Positions 19,144-28,633 are shown, counted from the first letter of the stretch. The stretch: DNA of 64,000 bases from Kazachstania africana CBS 2517 (GCF_000304475.1 NC_018947.1:124001-188000), one strand, 5' to 3'. Numbers and translations: made by a program. Notes: generated by a model from the letters alone, not told the origin.

Positions 19144-20607
19144 TCATTTCTCATGAAGGGTGCGATTATGACCAACACCGTAGAGATTATTGAGGAGTTC
19201 GCTATGGAATCCGTTTAAATTTCTTGTGATAGCCGTGTTGAAGGTGGCTGATGAAAGATAATGAGGGTTCTGTTTGTTTAGAGATGACATTAGTTTAGAA
19301 AAATCATTTTTCAGTAATTGTGACGAATATAAAAAGTCGATATAGTTCGATTCATCAAATCTGTGAGAATTTGAAGTTAACTTGATGGATGGCGTTATGG
19401 TATTATTGTCATTTTCGAATTGTGAACTGGACTCAAGTATGGGTGACTCCGTTAAAGTTGTGGATGACGATATTGAAATAGATCTTTTCTCACTATGGTC
19501 TTTATTGATCTGTACGTTTGCTAATTCACTTTCCAATCGTCTTGCATTATTGAAGGCATCTAATAGATTCGGCAGTTCTTTGATTAAACTGGACTGTACC
19601 ATCAAAGTATCTTCACTTGATATCGAACTGCTTCTGCCGTGTGGCGCTAGTTGATCCAGAGTTACATTATCATTAGAGTTTGTTCTCTTGCTAATTTGTA
19701 TCGTACTATCTGTGTCTGCGGTTTTACGACTTCCTGGGTCATTCTGTACTTTAGATGGTCCATTGACAATTAATTTCTGGTTATGTTCATTTAAAAATGT
19801 GTTCTCGGAAATTAGCCAATTGAAGTTTAATTGAATGTACATAGTTTCAATTTCTTTGAAAACTTTGAAGCATTGGTTAAAGATTGTTTTATCGTTATTG
19901 ATTTCTGCAATTTCTAATTTCTTTATTACTTTCCCTATGAATGAATTGAATGATACTATTGTGGATTCTAAATTTTGTTTCAGATCATTTTTGTATGAGT
20001 CAGAATTTGAGGATATTTGTGTATAGAAGTCATTGAGATAACTTCGAATTAGACAAAGTTCAAAATTTATCAGTAGACATTTAGCCGTCATGAAAATAGA
20101 TATTACTTTCATTTTTAAGAAATCAATCTTTTGAATATTACGGAACCAGAGTTCTAAAAGTAAAGTCATTGGATCACTAATGAGATTATTTTGAGAGTCT
20201 ATTGGCATGGTATTGATGAATCTTCCTATAAGTTTTGTGTGTTCAGAGAGAGAGTTTATCCCCTGTAATAGACTGTTAGATTCTTTGATAGTGCATAGAG
20301 ACAATTCTTTAAATCGTTCATTGCTGATATAATTTACAGTTCCATCTATGAAGGTAGATTCCACGGCATTGTTCAGTACTTTAAATGTATTTGAAGAATA
20401 AATATGCTTTTGTAAATTCGCTAGATCCAGATATGTGTTTAAGGAGTCTCTACAATGATTCAGTACCAAATGGATATGGAACAAATTGTCTCTGTTAGAA
20501 GCTGTTTCCTCCTCGATTATATCGCAAAGTTTATCTAAATTGAAGTTATCGAATGAATGGCTAGTTCGACTAAATTGCGACAGAATCCTATCACTATAGT
20601 TGCTCAT
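19144..20607 (-). CDS. MDM36: Mitochondrial distribution protein Mdm36
   Basis: A 487-residue protein matching Mdm36 (579 in S. cerevisiae), which supports the Num1-dependent cortical anchoring of mitochondria and of dynein. The N-terminal half (about 1-265) is helical (NHCRDSLNTYLDLANLQKHIYSS; NFELCLIRSYLNDFYTQISSN). The second half is Ser/Thr-rich and less conserved, ending with a short conserved helical segment (YIDFLYSSQLLKNDFSKLMSSLN). Assignment rests on moderate sequence resemblance plus position between YPR084W and DIB1. Shorter than the S. cerevisiae protein because of a reduced linker. Confidence 0.82.
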   Translation of the reverse strand: MSNYSDRILSQFSRTSHSFDNFNLDKLCDIIEEETASNRDNLFHIHLVLNHCRDSLNTYLDLANLQKHIYSSNTFKVLNNAVESTFIDGTVNYISNERFKELSLCTIKESNSLLQGINSLSEHTKLIGRFINTMPIDSQNNLISDPMTLLLELWFRNIQKIDFLKMKVISIFMTAKCLLINFELCLIRSYLNDFYTQISSNSDSYKNDLKQNLESTIVSFNSFIGKVIKKLEIAEINNDKTIFNQCFKVFKEIETMYIQLNFNWLISENTFLNEHNQKLIVNGPSKVQNDPGSRKTADTDSTIQISKRTNSNDNVTLDQLAPHGRSSSISSEDTLMVQSSLIKELPNLLDAFNNARRLESELANVQINKDHSEKRSISISSSTTLTESPILESSSQFENDNNTITPSIKLTSNSHRFDESNYIDFLYSSQLLKNDFSKLMSSLNKQNPHYLSSATFNTAITRNLNGFHSELLNNLYGVGHNRTLHEK

Positions 20608-21264
20608 AACAAAAATTCAATGACAGAAAACAAACTTGGATATAGAGTGTTCACAGTTGAAAGGAAATAATAACTCACTATTACATAAACACCCAGCTGG
20701 TACAAATATGTAAGGTACAATAAAAAGTTTATGTATTCCTACATCAATGGATTATCATTGATCAATTGATTTCTCATCTTGCAATATTGCCCTTTCGAGG
20801 CAAAAGGTACTTTGATATTACCGAAAATAGAAATATCTAAACACTTTCCGAAATTGTCATTGGCCAAAATTCAGGAAAAAAGAAGGAAAAGCAGCTTTCG
20901 TTACCCGGTTAGCCCTAGTCTTAGCTTTATTCACCTGTGCAATTTCTTTAAAAAATTGGTTGTAACGTAAACTTGAGTATTACAACATTGAGCTATGAGT
21001 CGTTTGACTGTTTTTACAACAAAATCAGTGCACCATGTGCCCAACTTATTAAACTTAAGATTTCACAATATCCAATCTATTCGAACGCTAGTGAAAACTT
21101 TTCATGGACGCTACTTTATCCATATCGAAGAATCCTACACTATAAAAAGGGACCCTTCGTCGCATTTGTTCTTAATATTAATATTTATTTTATACTTTGA
21201 TATAGAAAGAAGATAAGCTTTGATACGCTTTTAGCTATACTTCTACAAAAAATAGTAAGAAATT
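20608..21264. other. Intergenic region before the toxin-like gene
   Basis: About 650 A+T-rich bases. It holds a Reb1-type site TTACCCGG (20901-20908) and a TATA box TATAAAAAG (21141-21149) placed about 120 bases before the ATG of the toxin-like gene, so that gene has a plausible promoter. Overlapping short ORFs near 20973-21216 have no recognisable similarity. Confidence 0.5.
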
Positions 21265-22115
21265 ATGTTGTCCCCCCTAACTCTGTTGCTAGTGATATTT
21301 CGGATAGCTGCTGCAAACCTTATAGCAGAGGTAGCTCAGCGACCAATATCAGGCAATCTCACCACTGAGGCCCGAGCACTTAACTTCCTCAAGTGCATGG
21401 AGGTGAACGGATTTCACAACAACACGCCAGTACTGACAGACACAAGTGGGGCCTTGGTTATTTATGCCAACAGCACATTCGTCAATATTACAGCAGTCAA
21501 TACAGTATTTGATATGTGCACTAGTTATTATTCCGGCACGCTGGCTGTCACCCTAGCTGTAGCCGAGACTTTAGACCCTAGCGAATCTTACTACGCGTCC
21601 CTCGGTGACGTCCTGTCAGGCCGTGTACCACTACCAGCCCTTACGGTAAATCAACCTATCTCGGGGGAGATTGATCGAACTGACTTGAACCTGACTCGGA
21701 GAGCTAATGCATTCGACGGCAAGTGGTATGAATTTTCGGATCCGGCCACAATGACTGTGCCAGCTCAGACCTGCTGCTTACCTATACAGACGAATGCGTC
21801 ACAGTCGCGAACCCATTCCCTTCGTATCGAGCGCGTAACCCTAATTCAGTCAATATGATGTTCGTTACATGGCCACATCACTCCTGCGAAAAAAATAACT
21901 ACCGGAAACATGCTATAACCGCGGGCACTATAATCAGTTGCAACGCTAAGACCACTTACTCTTGGTATGGGGTTATGATGGATGACATCTGTTACCTTGA
22001 CCCAACCGGGTCAGAGTGCGTTGGTGTCTATACGTGGACGTGGTCGCCTTCCTCTATGTACAATATGATCTACGTAGGGCCTTACTGGTCGGTATGGGGT
22101 CAGGCTCTATCGTAG
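21265..22115 (+). pseudogene. Killer-preprotoxin-like secreted protein gene, interrupted by an apparent frameshift
   Basis: Two reading frames together look like one secreted precursor. The first (21265-21858, 197 codons) begins with a hydrophobic signal peptide (about residues 1-18), has five N-glycosylation sequons and a dibasic Kex2-type site (Arg-Arg at 145-146). The second, in another frame, ends at 22115. It is open back to 21732, just after a TGA at 21729-21731, so the frames overlap for about 127 bases. It carries most of the cysteines and is rich in tryptophan and tyrosine. Signal peptide, glycosylated pro-part, Kex2 site and Cys-rich C-terminal chain is the general plan of yeast killer preprotoxins (K1-like and related families); I cannot assign the family. 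The base composition (about half G+C) and its Arg codons (CGA, CGG) differ from the neighbouring genes. No equivalent exists here in S. cerevisiae. The break may be a true mutation, a sequencing error or, less likely, programmed frameshifting. The first frame alone would lack the C-terminal chain. Confidence 0.7.
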
Positions 22116-22495
22116 CGTATTACCCTGAGCTTGGGAGCAGCCTTAATGTAATCCAAGGCCGGTAGTACCAGCGTAACCTGTTTGTATCTAAAAAAAATAC
22201 TAATAAAATATATTTACAGAAGTAAAATAAAATATATAAAGTAATATTAGATACATAGACAAAAAAAGAATACATAAGTATAAAGTATAAATATAACATT
22301 AAGAACAAATGTGAAGAAGACTTCCCTTTTTATACTTACTGGTTTCTTTAATATGGACAAAATTGCGTCCATGAAATAATATTCTAATAGATTGAATATT
22401 GTGAAATCTTGCATTTGTTGAGTTGGGCGGCGTCAATGACTTTTAGATCCGTGGTGTAATGGTGGTTTCTTTTGCAACAAAATTATAATTCAATA
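22116..22495. other. Boundary of the G+C-rich island and A+T-rich spacer
   Basis: The G+C-rich composition continues about 65-70 bases past the toxin-like stop and ends at an A8 run (22190-22197), after which the sequence is strongly A+T-rich. An isolated tRNA-like 5' element sits at 22448-22465. No gene is seen. Confidence 0.5.
22448..22465 (+). other. Isolated tRNA A-box-like element (possible tRNA relic)
   Basis: TCCGTGG followed by TGTAATGGTGG resembles the 5' arm and A box of a tRNA gene (TGGTGTAATGG, 22452-22462, fits the A-box pattern). No matching B box or 3' half lies in the 30 bases before the intact tRNA-Pro gene. It may be a decayed tRNA fragment or chance. Confidence 0.25.
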
Positions 22496-22605
22496 GGGCG
22501 TGTGGTCTAGTGGTATGATTCTCGCTTTGGGCGATTCTTAAGAGAAACTTAGGGAATAAATCACAAACATGCGAGAGGCCCTGGGTTCAATTCCCAGCTC
22601 GCCCC
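22496..22605 (+). tRNA. tP(UGG): tRNA-Pro (anticodon UGG) with a 38-nt intron
   Basis: The 5' part starts GGGCGTGTGGTCTAG, the anticodon TGG lies in the loop TTTGGG, the T arm contains GGTTCAATTCC (B box), and the acceptor strand ends CTCGCCCC. The gene is interrupted by an intron at 22532-22569, in the usual place one base 3' of the anticodon. S. cerevisiae tRNA-Pro(UGG) also has an intron and a nearly identical exon sequence. A T-run (22616-22624) provides the Pol III terminator. Confidence 0.97.
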
Positions 22606-22642
22606 AATTATATTATTTTTTTTTTAATGATTAAAAGTTAAA

Positions 22643-22652
22643 ATCACGTGAT
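22643..22652. promoter_or_regulatory. Palindromic E-box (Cbf1-type) upstream of DIB1
   Basis: ATCACGTGAT is a perfect palindrome containing RTCACGTG, the Cbf1 consensus, about 150 bases before the DIB1 ATG and just after the tRNA-Pro terminator. Binding is inferred from the motif only. Confidence 0.5.
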
Positions 22653-22803
22653 TGACAATTATGCTTGTTTTATTTCTGATTTTTTCCCATCAGAAGTAAA
22701 TCGTTTTTACTACTACTATAATATAAAGCTCTAGGGAATTTAATTGATAGCTCATCGCATCCGGTATTGAACTTTCAAAATCATACAACTTTTAATATAT
22801 ATA

Positions 22804-23235
22804 ATGGCTACATATCTATTACCTAATCTACGTACTGGGTGGCATGTGGATCAAGCAATAGTAACAGAGACAGAAAAGTTAGTTATAATACGGTTCGGTA
22901 TTGAAAATTCAAAAGAATGTATACTGATGGATGAACTGCTATATTCAGTATCTGAAAAAGTTAAGAATTTTGCAACGGTATATCTTTGTGATATTACAAA
23001 GGTAACAGATTTCAATGAAATGTACGAATTGGACGATCCTATGTGTCTAATGTTTTTTTATAAGAATAAACATATGATGTGTGATTTTGGTACCGGTAAT
23101 AATAATAAATTGAATTTCACAATTGATGATGAGCAGGAATTAATAGATGTTATCGAGACGATATTTAGAGGTGCAAGAAAGAACAAAGGTTTGGTGGTGT
23201 CACCTTACGATTATAACAATAAGAGGGTAGATTAA
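22804..23235 (+). CDS. DIB1: U4/U6.U5 tri-snRNP protein Dib1 (thioredoxin fold)
   Basis: A 143-residue protein, the same length as yeast Dib1/human DIM1 (U5-15kD), an essential tri-snRNP component that leaves at spliceosome activation. Family-invariant segments are intact: LRTGWHVDQAIVTE, VYLCDIT, MFFYKNKHMMCDFGTGNNNKLNF and RGARKNKGLVVSPYDYN. It has the thioredoxin fold without a CxxC active site, as expected for the family. The starting codons MATYLLPNLRTGW align with the known start. Neighbour order MDM36-DIB1-TEF1 fits the yeast order. Confidence 0.98.
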   Translation: MATYLLPNLRTGWHVDQAIVTETEKLVIIRFGIENSKECILMDELLYSVSEKVKNFATVYLCDITKVTDFNEMYELDDPMCLMFFYKNKHMMCDFGTGNNNKLNFTIDDEQELIDVIETIFRGARKNKGLVVSPYDYNNKRVD

Positions 23236-23404
23236 GAATGAGAAGAACATAAATTGAAATAAATCAATGTAAATATATAGACGTAAAATTTAAAAGAGAA
23301 TGATTTTTATATCTAACAATTTTTAAACTACAAAATGAGGTTAATATATATGATTAAATTTTATAAATAAGAAAATTAATGTGGAAATTGATAGTTTAAA
23401 CTTC

Positions 23405-24781
23405 TTATTTCTTAGCAGCCTTTTGAGCAGCCTTGGTGACCTTACCAGCCTTGTCAGACTTGTCAACAGACTTGATGACACCGACAGCGACGGTTTGTCT
23501 CATATCTCTGACAGCGAATCTACCTAATGGTGGGTAGTCAGTGAAAGCTTCAACACACATTGGCTTAGATGGAACGAATTTGACTAAAGCAGCATCACCG
23601 GACTTTAAGAACTTTGGAGAGTCTTCTAACTTCTTACCGGATCTTCTGTCGTTCTTTTCTAATAATTCATCGAATCTACAAGCAATGTGAGCAGTGTGAC
23701 AATCTAAGACTGGAGAGTAACCAGCAGAGATTTGACCTGGATGGTTTAAGACAATGACGGTAGCATTGAAAGAAGCAGCACCCTTTGGTGGGTCGTTCTT
23801 GGAGTCACCACAGACGTTACCTCTTCTGATTTCCTTAACGGAAACGTTCTTGACGTTGAAACCAACGTTGTCACCTGGCATACCAGCTTCTAATTGTTCG
23901 TGGTGCATTTCGACGGACTTAACTTCGGTAGTAACACCAGCTGGGGCGAAAGTGACGACCATACCTGGCTTGATAACACCGGTTTCGACTCTACCGACTG
24001 GCACAGTACCGATACCACCAATCTTGTAAACATCTTGTAATGGTAATCTTAATGGCTTGTCAGTTGGTCTGGAAGGTGGTTCGATAGCGTCAATGGCTTC
24101 TAATAAAGTCTTACCCTTGACGACACCGGCCTTGGTTTCCTTTTCCCAACCCTTGTACCAGGAAGCGTTAGTGGTAACTTCAATCATGTTGTCACCATTC
24201 CAACCAGAGATTGGAACGAATGGAACAGTCTTTGGGTTGTAACCAACCTTCTTGATGAAGTTAGCGGTTTCCTTGCAAATTTCTTGGAATCTGGATTCGT
24301 CCCATTTGACGGAATCCATCTTGTTGACAGCAACGATTAATTGCTTAACACCTAAGGTGTAAGCTAATAAAGCGTGTTCTCTGGTTTGACCATCCTTGGA
24401 GATACCAGCTTCGAATTCACCGACACCACCAGCAATGATTAAAATAGCACAATCAGCTTGGGAAGTACCAGTAATCATATTCTTGATGAAATCTCTGTGA
24501 CCTGGAGCATCAATAACGGTAACTTGGTACTTTGGAGTTTCGAACTTCCATAAAGCGATATCGATGGTGATACCTCTTTCTCTTTCAGCCTTTAATTTAT
24601 CTAAAACCCAAGCGTACTTGAAAGAACCCTTACCTAATTCGGCGGCTTCCTTTTCGAACTTTTCGATAGTTCTCTTGTCAATACCACCACACTTGTAGAT
24701 TAAGTGACCAGTGGTAGTGGACTTACCGGAATCGACGTGACCAATAACGACAACGTTAACGTGAGACTTTTCTTTACCCAT
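23405..24781 (-). CDS. TEF1: Translation elongation factor eEF1A
   Basis: 458 residues, the exact length of yeast eEF1A. It delivers aminoacyl-tRNA to the ribosome in a GTP-dependent manner. GTPase motifs are intact: GHVDSGKS (G1, residues 14-21), DAPGH (G3), NKMD (G4) and SGW (G5), followed by the two beta-barrel domains and the Lys-rich C-terminus (KAAQKAAKK). Codons are strongly biased to the preferred yeast set, as expected for one of the most abundant proteins. S. cerevisiae has two copies (TEF1 on XVI, TEF2 on II) from the genome duplication; this one lies in TEF1 context (DIB1-TEF1-MRL1). Confidence 0.99.
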   Translation of the reverse strand: MGKEKSHVNVVVIGHVDSGKSTTTGHLIYKCGGIDKRTIEKFEKEAAELGKGSFKYAWVLDKLKAERERGITIDIALWKFETPKYQVTVIDAPGHRDFIKNMITGTSQADCAILIIAGGVGEFEAGISKDGQTREHALLAYTLGVKQLIVAVNKMDSVKWDESRFQEICKETANFIKKVGYNPKTVPFVPISGWNGDNMIEVTTNASWYKGWEKETKAGVVKGKTLLEAIDAIEPPSRPTDKPLRLPLQDVYKIGGIGTVPVGRVETGVIKPGMVVTFAPAGVTTEVKSVEMHHEQLEAGMPGDNVGFNVKNVSVKEIRRGNVCGDSKNDPPKGAASFNATVIVLNHPGQISAGYSPVLDCHTAHIACRFDELLEKNDRRSGKKLEDSPKFLKSGDAALVKFVPSKPMCVEAFTDYPPLGRFAVRDMRQTVAVGVIKSVDKSDKAGKVTKAAQKAAKK

Positions 24782-25845
24782 TTTTGATTATTAGATTTGT
24801 GAAAGTGTGGTATCTTTTAATAAAAGAAAGATAGAAGTAATGGGAATGAATAGAAAGTGAAACAATTTTCAAATTGAACTGATCTTGAATATATATATAA
24901 AGAAAATGATTAGGTGGTGAAAAATTTACAAAAAGAAAGAAAGAAAAATTTTTCACCAGTTTGAGTTTCTTTTTGTGAAAAATTTTCAATGATGAAATCC
25001 GCTAGCCAGCCACAGAAAATCCCAGAGGATGAAGCCTTTTGTCCCAATTTTTGGGTTGTTGGGGTTTTCTCTGCAAGCATGAAGGGAGACAGTCACAGAG
25101 AAAAAGAATATATTGTTTAGTATCAATGATGAGGTGAGCCCCAGAAATTGTAGTAGAGGATGAGGGGGAGGAGATCATTTGGGCTTGATGAAATCTCCCA
25201 TTGAGAGAAATGCAAGAGGATCAGGATTTACAAAGAAAATAGCGTATATAAAGAAAGAAACTGAAGAACTGTAGAGCAGAGTACGTAGTGAGTTTGTGAT
25301 GGGCAGAATGTGTGGAACTAGCCTATAGTTCCCAGAACTATGAGTAGGAAGTTGTTCCATGTCCGGGTTCCTCTCGGAGCAGCAGAGAGATTTTCGTGGC
25401 ATCATACTCTTTCTTTTTTCCTCCATCCAGCGGGTTATTCTCCCGTTCTCCGTACTTTTGTCTGTCTCTCAGTGAAATTCACTGAAATAAATTTTTTGGC
25501 ACCGCACAATCTTCTCCCGCGAGTTTTCTCAGTACCTCGCGTATTTTCTTTGCTTCTCCTGTGATGGGCTATTTTTCGATGAGAAGACTTCTCGTGGTCT
25601 GCTTCTTTCTTTTTCCGCCCAGCTGTTAGTGCGTGAATGGGGAAAAAACTAATCCCTTTTTTTTTTCAAGAAAAAATTTTGAAAGAAAAAAAAAATACAG
25701 AGGTCTACAAAAAAGATATTGTGTGGGTTTTGAAATGTACGGATGTAATTCACTTTTTTTTTGGCGTTGGCAGTCCAACGAAAAAGTTATCGCGGGCCCA
25801 TTATCTGTGAGAGTACGCACTATAATTTAAACATCAACTATTGAT
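24782..25845 (-). promoter_or_regulatory. TEF1 upstream region with three RRPE motifs and TATA
   Basis: About 1.06 kb upstream of TEF1. A TATA-type run lies at about 24889-24900. Three copies of TGAAAAATTT (the RRPE/Stb3 motif of ribosome-biogenesis and growth genes) lie at 24918-24927, 24946-24955 (opposite orientation) and 24976-24985. A weaker Rap1-like match (minus-strand ACCCACACA, about 25719-25727) is about 940 bases upstream. No gene is seen. Confidence 0.6.
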
Positions 25846-26949
25846 TTATTCTAATTCAACTTCCCTAGTGGTAGCAGATGTACCCGAACTACTAACATCC
25901 AGGCTGTCAATTATATTGTTCTGCACTTCCATGTCTCTGAAAAAAGACGTTTGACTATTCGATGACAGTCTTATTGGTCCCGTAGATGATGCATTTCTTT
26001 CGTCCCTTAGCAGCGATATTAAACTATGATTGATTCTTTTCATAGCTCGACCCAAATTAACGAAAAACTTCTTGAATATAGACTGATCTTCAAAAAATTC
26101 CCATCGTGGTTGTATATTACTATCATTATCATCTAAAACATCATTAAACTCATCACTATGTCTTCTCCTGCTAGACTTCACTAATTTATTTATTAACCAT
26201 CTTCTACCAATTTCAACTAAACCAAAAACGGCAAATATACCGAAAAATATACCAAATGCATTAACACCGTTTTTCTTACTAGTTGTGGGGCATGCATATA
26301 TGCTTCTAGCTTCAAAAAAATATGAACAATCATGTAAATTGCCAACGTATGAAAGTTGTACTCTACTTGAAATTTCTTTATCGCAAATAAAATTTAGTAA
26401 GGTTGATTTCTTATCAACACCATTGGGACATATGGAACCATTCTCATATTTTAAAGTCAATTTTTTACTATTACCATTGCCAAATAAAATTGGTTTACTA
26501 CTGAAGTCGCCAATTGAGATCAAATTATCTTCCATATCATTATAAAAACCACCAGTATGATTACTCAATTGTTCCATCTCTTCACTGGAATGAACCGAAC
26601 TGGAGCAAATACTCAATGTGAAATTTAAATCTTTATCACTACCATAACCCTTCACTAACCATCTCGTCTTTGACGTCGTCGTCTCATCAGGTACTTCCCT
26701 CCAATCGTTGGGTGTAGCTGATAGAGGTGACAGATCAATATATGACTCTGTCACCGGATTTAGTACCGCACAGAAGAGATCTTCTTCTTCCTTCTCCTTG
26801 TTGCTATCATCATGTTTTCCACTGTCTGAAGTGTTGTTCTCCAACATTGCACCATTTTCCAAAGCTGAACCCACACGTGCTATCAATGCTATCGCACTAA
26901 GTAACGTAAGTAATACCAATAAGACTCTTCGCTTTGACAATACTGGCAT
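25846..26949 (-). CDS. MRL1: Mannose-6-phosphate-receptor-like protein Mrl1
   Basis: A 367-residue homologue of Mrl1 (381 in S. cerevisiae), a type I membrane protein that cycles between Golgi and endosomes and helps deliver vacuolar hydrolases. The N-terminus has a basic then hydrophobic signal sequence (RRVLLVLLTLLSAIALIARV, about 7-26). The lumenal part (about 55-220) contains the MRH-type beta-rich domain with conserved Cys and several N-glycosylation sequons. A single membrane segment (about 228-250, GIFFGIFAVFGLVEIG) precedes a basic cytosolic tail. Adjacent to TEF1 as in S. cerevisiae. Confidence 0.9.
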   Translation of the reverse strand: MPVLSKRRVLLVLLTLLSAIALIARVGSALENGAMLENNTSDSGKHDDSNKEKEEEDLFCAVLNPVTESYIDLSPLSATPNDWREVPDETTTSKTRWLVKGYGSDKDLNFTLSICSSSVHSSEEMEQLSNHTGGFYNDMEDNLISIGDFSSKPILFGNGNSKKLTLKYENGSICPNGVDKKSTLLNFICDKEISSRVQLSYVGNLHDCSYFFEARSIYACPTTSKKNGVNAFGIFFGIFAVFGLVEIGRRWLINKLVKSSRRRHSDEFNDVLDDNDSNIQPRWEFFEDQSIFKKFFVNLGRAMKRINHSLISLLRDERNASSTGPIRLSSNSQTSFFRDMEVQNNIIDSLDVSSSGTSATTREVELE

Positions 26950-27403
26950 TTATATGTAATTTTCCTTCACGTAGATCATCTGCCTTTTACTTTGGTAAAA
27001 AATGTCAAACTTTTCTTTATCTCCCGTATTGAGAAGGCAAGCTTGACACGCCGGCAAAAAATTTAGACACCATACTAATGAGAACCCTATTAGCAATAAG
27101 TATGATAGGCACCATAGTTATATAAACGCATTCCTCAGTTAGACACACTTAGAAATAATCGTTCCAACTAATTATAGATTGTAATCTTTTTGTCTTTTTT
27201 TACGCCAGTCAAGTGCTCAGTACGTTCTTGTCATCTCATAGCTATTACTGACACAAGACCAGAAGTACAAAATTCTACTACTAAATGTGATAAATTGTAA
27301 AATTAGTCAACACTTTAGTCTTTCATCTTAACATAAAAACTGAAAGGATTCCATTCTTACTCTATAATAACAAAAGCACATTTCAAAGATTACAGAAATA
27401 CCA
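26950..27403. other. Divergent intergenic region MRL1/YPR078C-like
   Basis: About 450 A+T-rich bases between two divergent starts. No gene or distinctive motif was recognised. Confidence 0.4.
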
Positions 27404-28150
27404 ATGGCATATAATAAAATAAATTCAATCAATTATAACTTGAATAAGCTGAGTAAAGAAGAGATGGACTGCGAAATTGAAAAGATAATAAATGAGACCA
27501 GACAACTGGAAAATTTGGTTGAAAGAACAAGTGATCAGACTTTAAAAGAGATTAATAGATTAGATAGAGTTATACAAAATTACAGTCAAAGAAGAACGGT
27601 TGACAAGGTTGATAAAGAGGAAGAGGATGAAACTAATGATAATACTCATCCTCACCCTCATGCCTGGAGTTTAAGATTCTTTAAATTTTGTACCAAGAAA
27701 AAGGATGATAAGAAATATTTACTAAGAGCTGAAATTCCAGGAAGCGATTATTCTGCAATCAACTCTAGTTTGTTTGCTCATAACAGCAGTGATTTATCAT
27801 TGTCTAACGATCATCCAAATGGTGGTTTTACAAATCACAATTATTCACTCTCCCCTTTACAAATATTCAATTCAGCTTTGAATTCATCTCCCACAATTGG
27901 TCATATTAGGGAACGTGGTGAAAGTATTATCAGTGACGATTTTCTGTATATGAAAAGAATGAATGCACTCAAATATCGTTTAATGGATCAAAGTTTATAT
28001 AATGGACAGATTCAAGATAGTGATAATTTGAATATTGTCACGCCTTTATTGCTGAAGTTTAATGGCGACAGTAATATGGAAAAGAACACAATAGGCCAAG
28101 TCAGCTGGTGGCATACGATGATACATTCAATCAGAAATGTATTTAAATAA
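27404..28150 (+). CDS. Uncharacterised protein at the YPR078C position
   Basis: A 248-residue protein I do not recognise by sequence. It sits between MRL1 and OPY2, where S. cerevisiae has the uncharacterised YPR078C in the same orientation, so orthology is proposed from position. The N-terminal 65 residues form a charged coiled coil (LSKEEMDCEIEKIINETRQL, then LKEINRLDRVIQNYSQRR). An acidic then His/Pro patch (NTHPHPHAW) and a polar middle with Asn/Ser repeats follow. A short conserved-looking C-terminus (GQVSWWHTMIHSIRNVFK) with two tryptophans could be an amphipathic membrane-binding helix. No catalytic motif is visible. Confidence 0.65.
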   Translation: MAYNKINSINYNLNKLSKEEMDCEIEKIINETRQLENLVERTSDQTLKEINRLDRVIQNYSQRRTVDKVDKEEEDETNDNTHPHPHAWSLRFFKFCTKKKDDKKYLLRAEIPGSDYSAINSSLFAHNSSDLSLSNDHPNGGFTNHNYSLSPLQIFNSALNSSPTIGHIRERGESIISDDFLYMKRMNALKYRLMDQSLYNGQIQDSDNLNIVTPLLLKFNGDSNMEKNTIGQVSWWHTMIHSIRNVFK

Positions 28151-28432
28151 GTTATGAAGAATTACATAATTAAATCATCAAGAATATTGATTCAAATAAT
28201 TTTGCAATAACACGCATCTTGCCAAAAAAAACCCTTAACCATATACATTGCTATTTCAAGGTACTAAAGGGTCCTGCAATTAAGGATTTCACGGCTAGCT
28301 GAAAAACAAATGTTTTGTTATTCATTAAAAGTATATAAATACGGCTAATGGGCCTGTTAGCTTTTTTGCATGCAGCTCCTTTTTCTGTTCACGACATTAC
28401 CTTGTACGAGAATAATCTGAAAGAGCAAGAAG

Positions 28433-28633
28433 ATGTCAAGTAGATGCCAATGTAATGAATGTGGTCATTCACAAGATTGTGGTGATAAATGTAAGGTAGA
28501 CTGTCCAGGTGGAGCCGCCTGCAAGTGTCATACCGCAGAGAAGCACAACCACGTCTGTCCAACATGTAAGAAAGAATGTGCCTGTTCTGGAACAGAATGT
28601 GTAACTTCCCAATGTACTTGTGGAAAGGTTTAG
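28433..28633 (+). CDS. Metallothionein-like Cys/His-rich small protein
   Basis: 66 residues with 15 cysteines and four histidines. The cysteines fall in Cys-X-Cys (CQC, CKC, CAC, CTC), Cys-X2-Cys (CNEC, CPTC) and Cys-X3-Cys (CGDKC) spacing, with few hydrophobic residues: the composition of a metallothionein binding Cu(I) or Zn/Cd. Central histidines (CHTAEKHNHVC, 32-42) suggest zinc as well as copper. It is not a clear orthologue of CUP1 or CRS5, and neither lies here in S. cerevisiae. A strong TATA element (TATATAAAT, 28332-28340) lies about 95 bases before the ATG, as in inducible genes. I saw no convincing Ace1 site. The ATG context (AAGATGT) is acceptable. Metal choice is inference. Confidence 0.78.
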   Translation: MSSRCQCNECGHSQDCGDKCKVDCPGGAACKCHTAEKHNHVCPTCKKECACSGTECVTSQCTCGKV

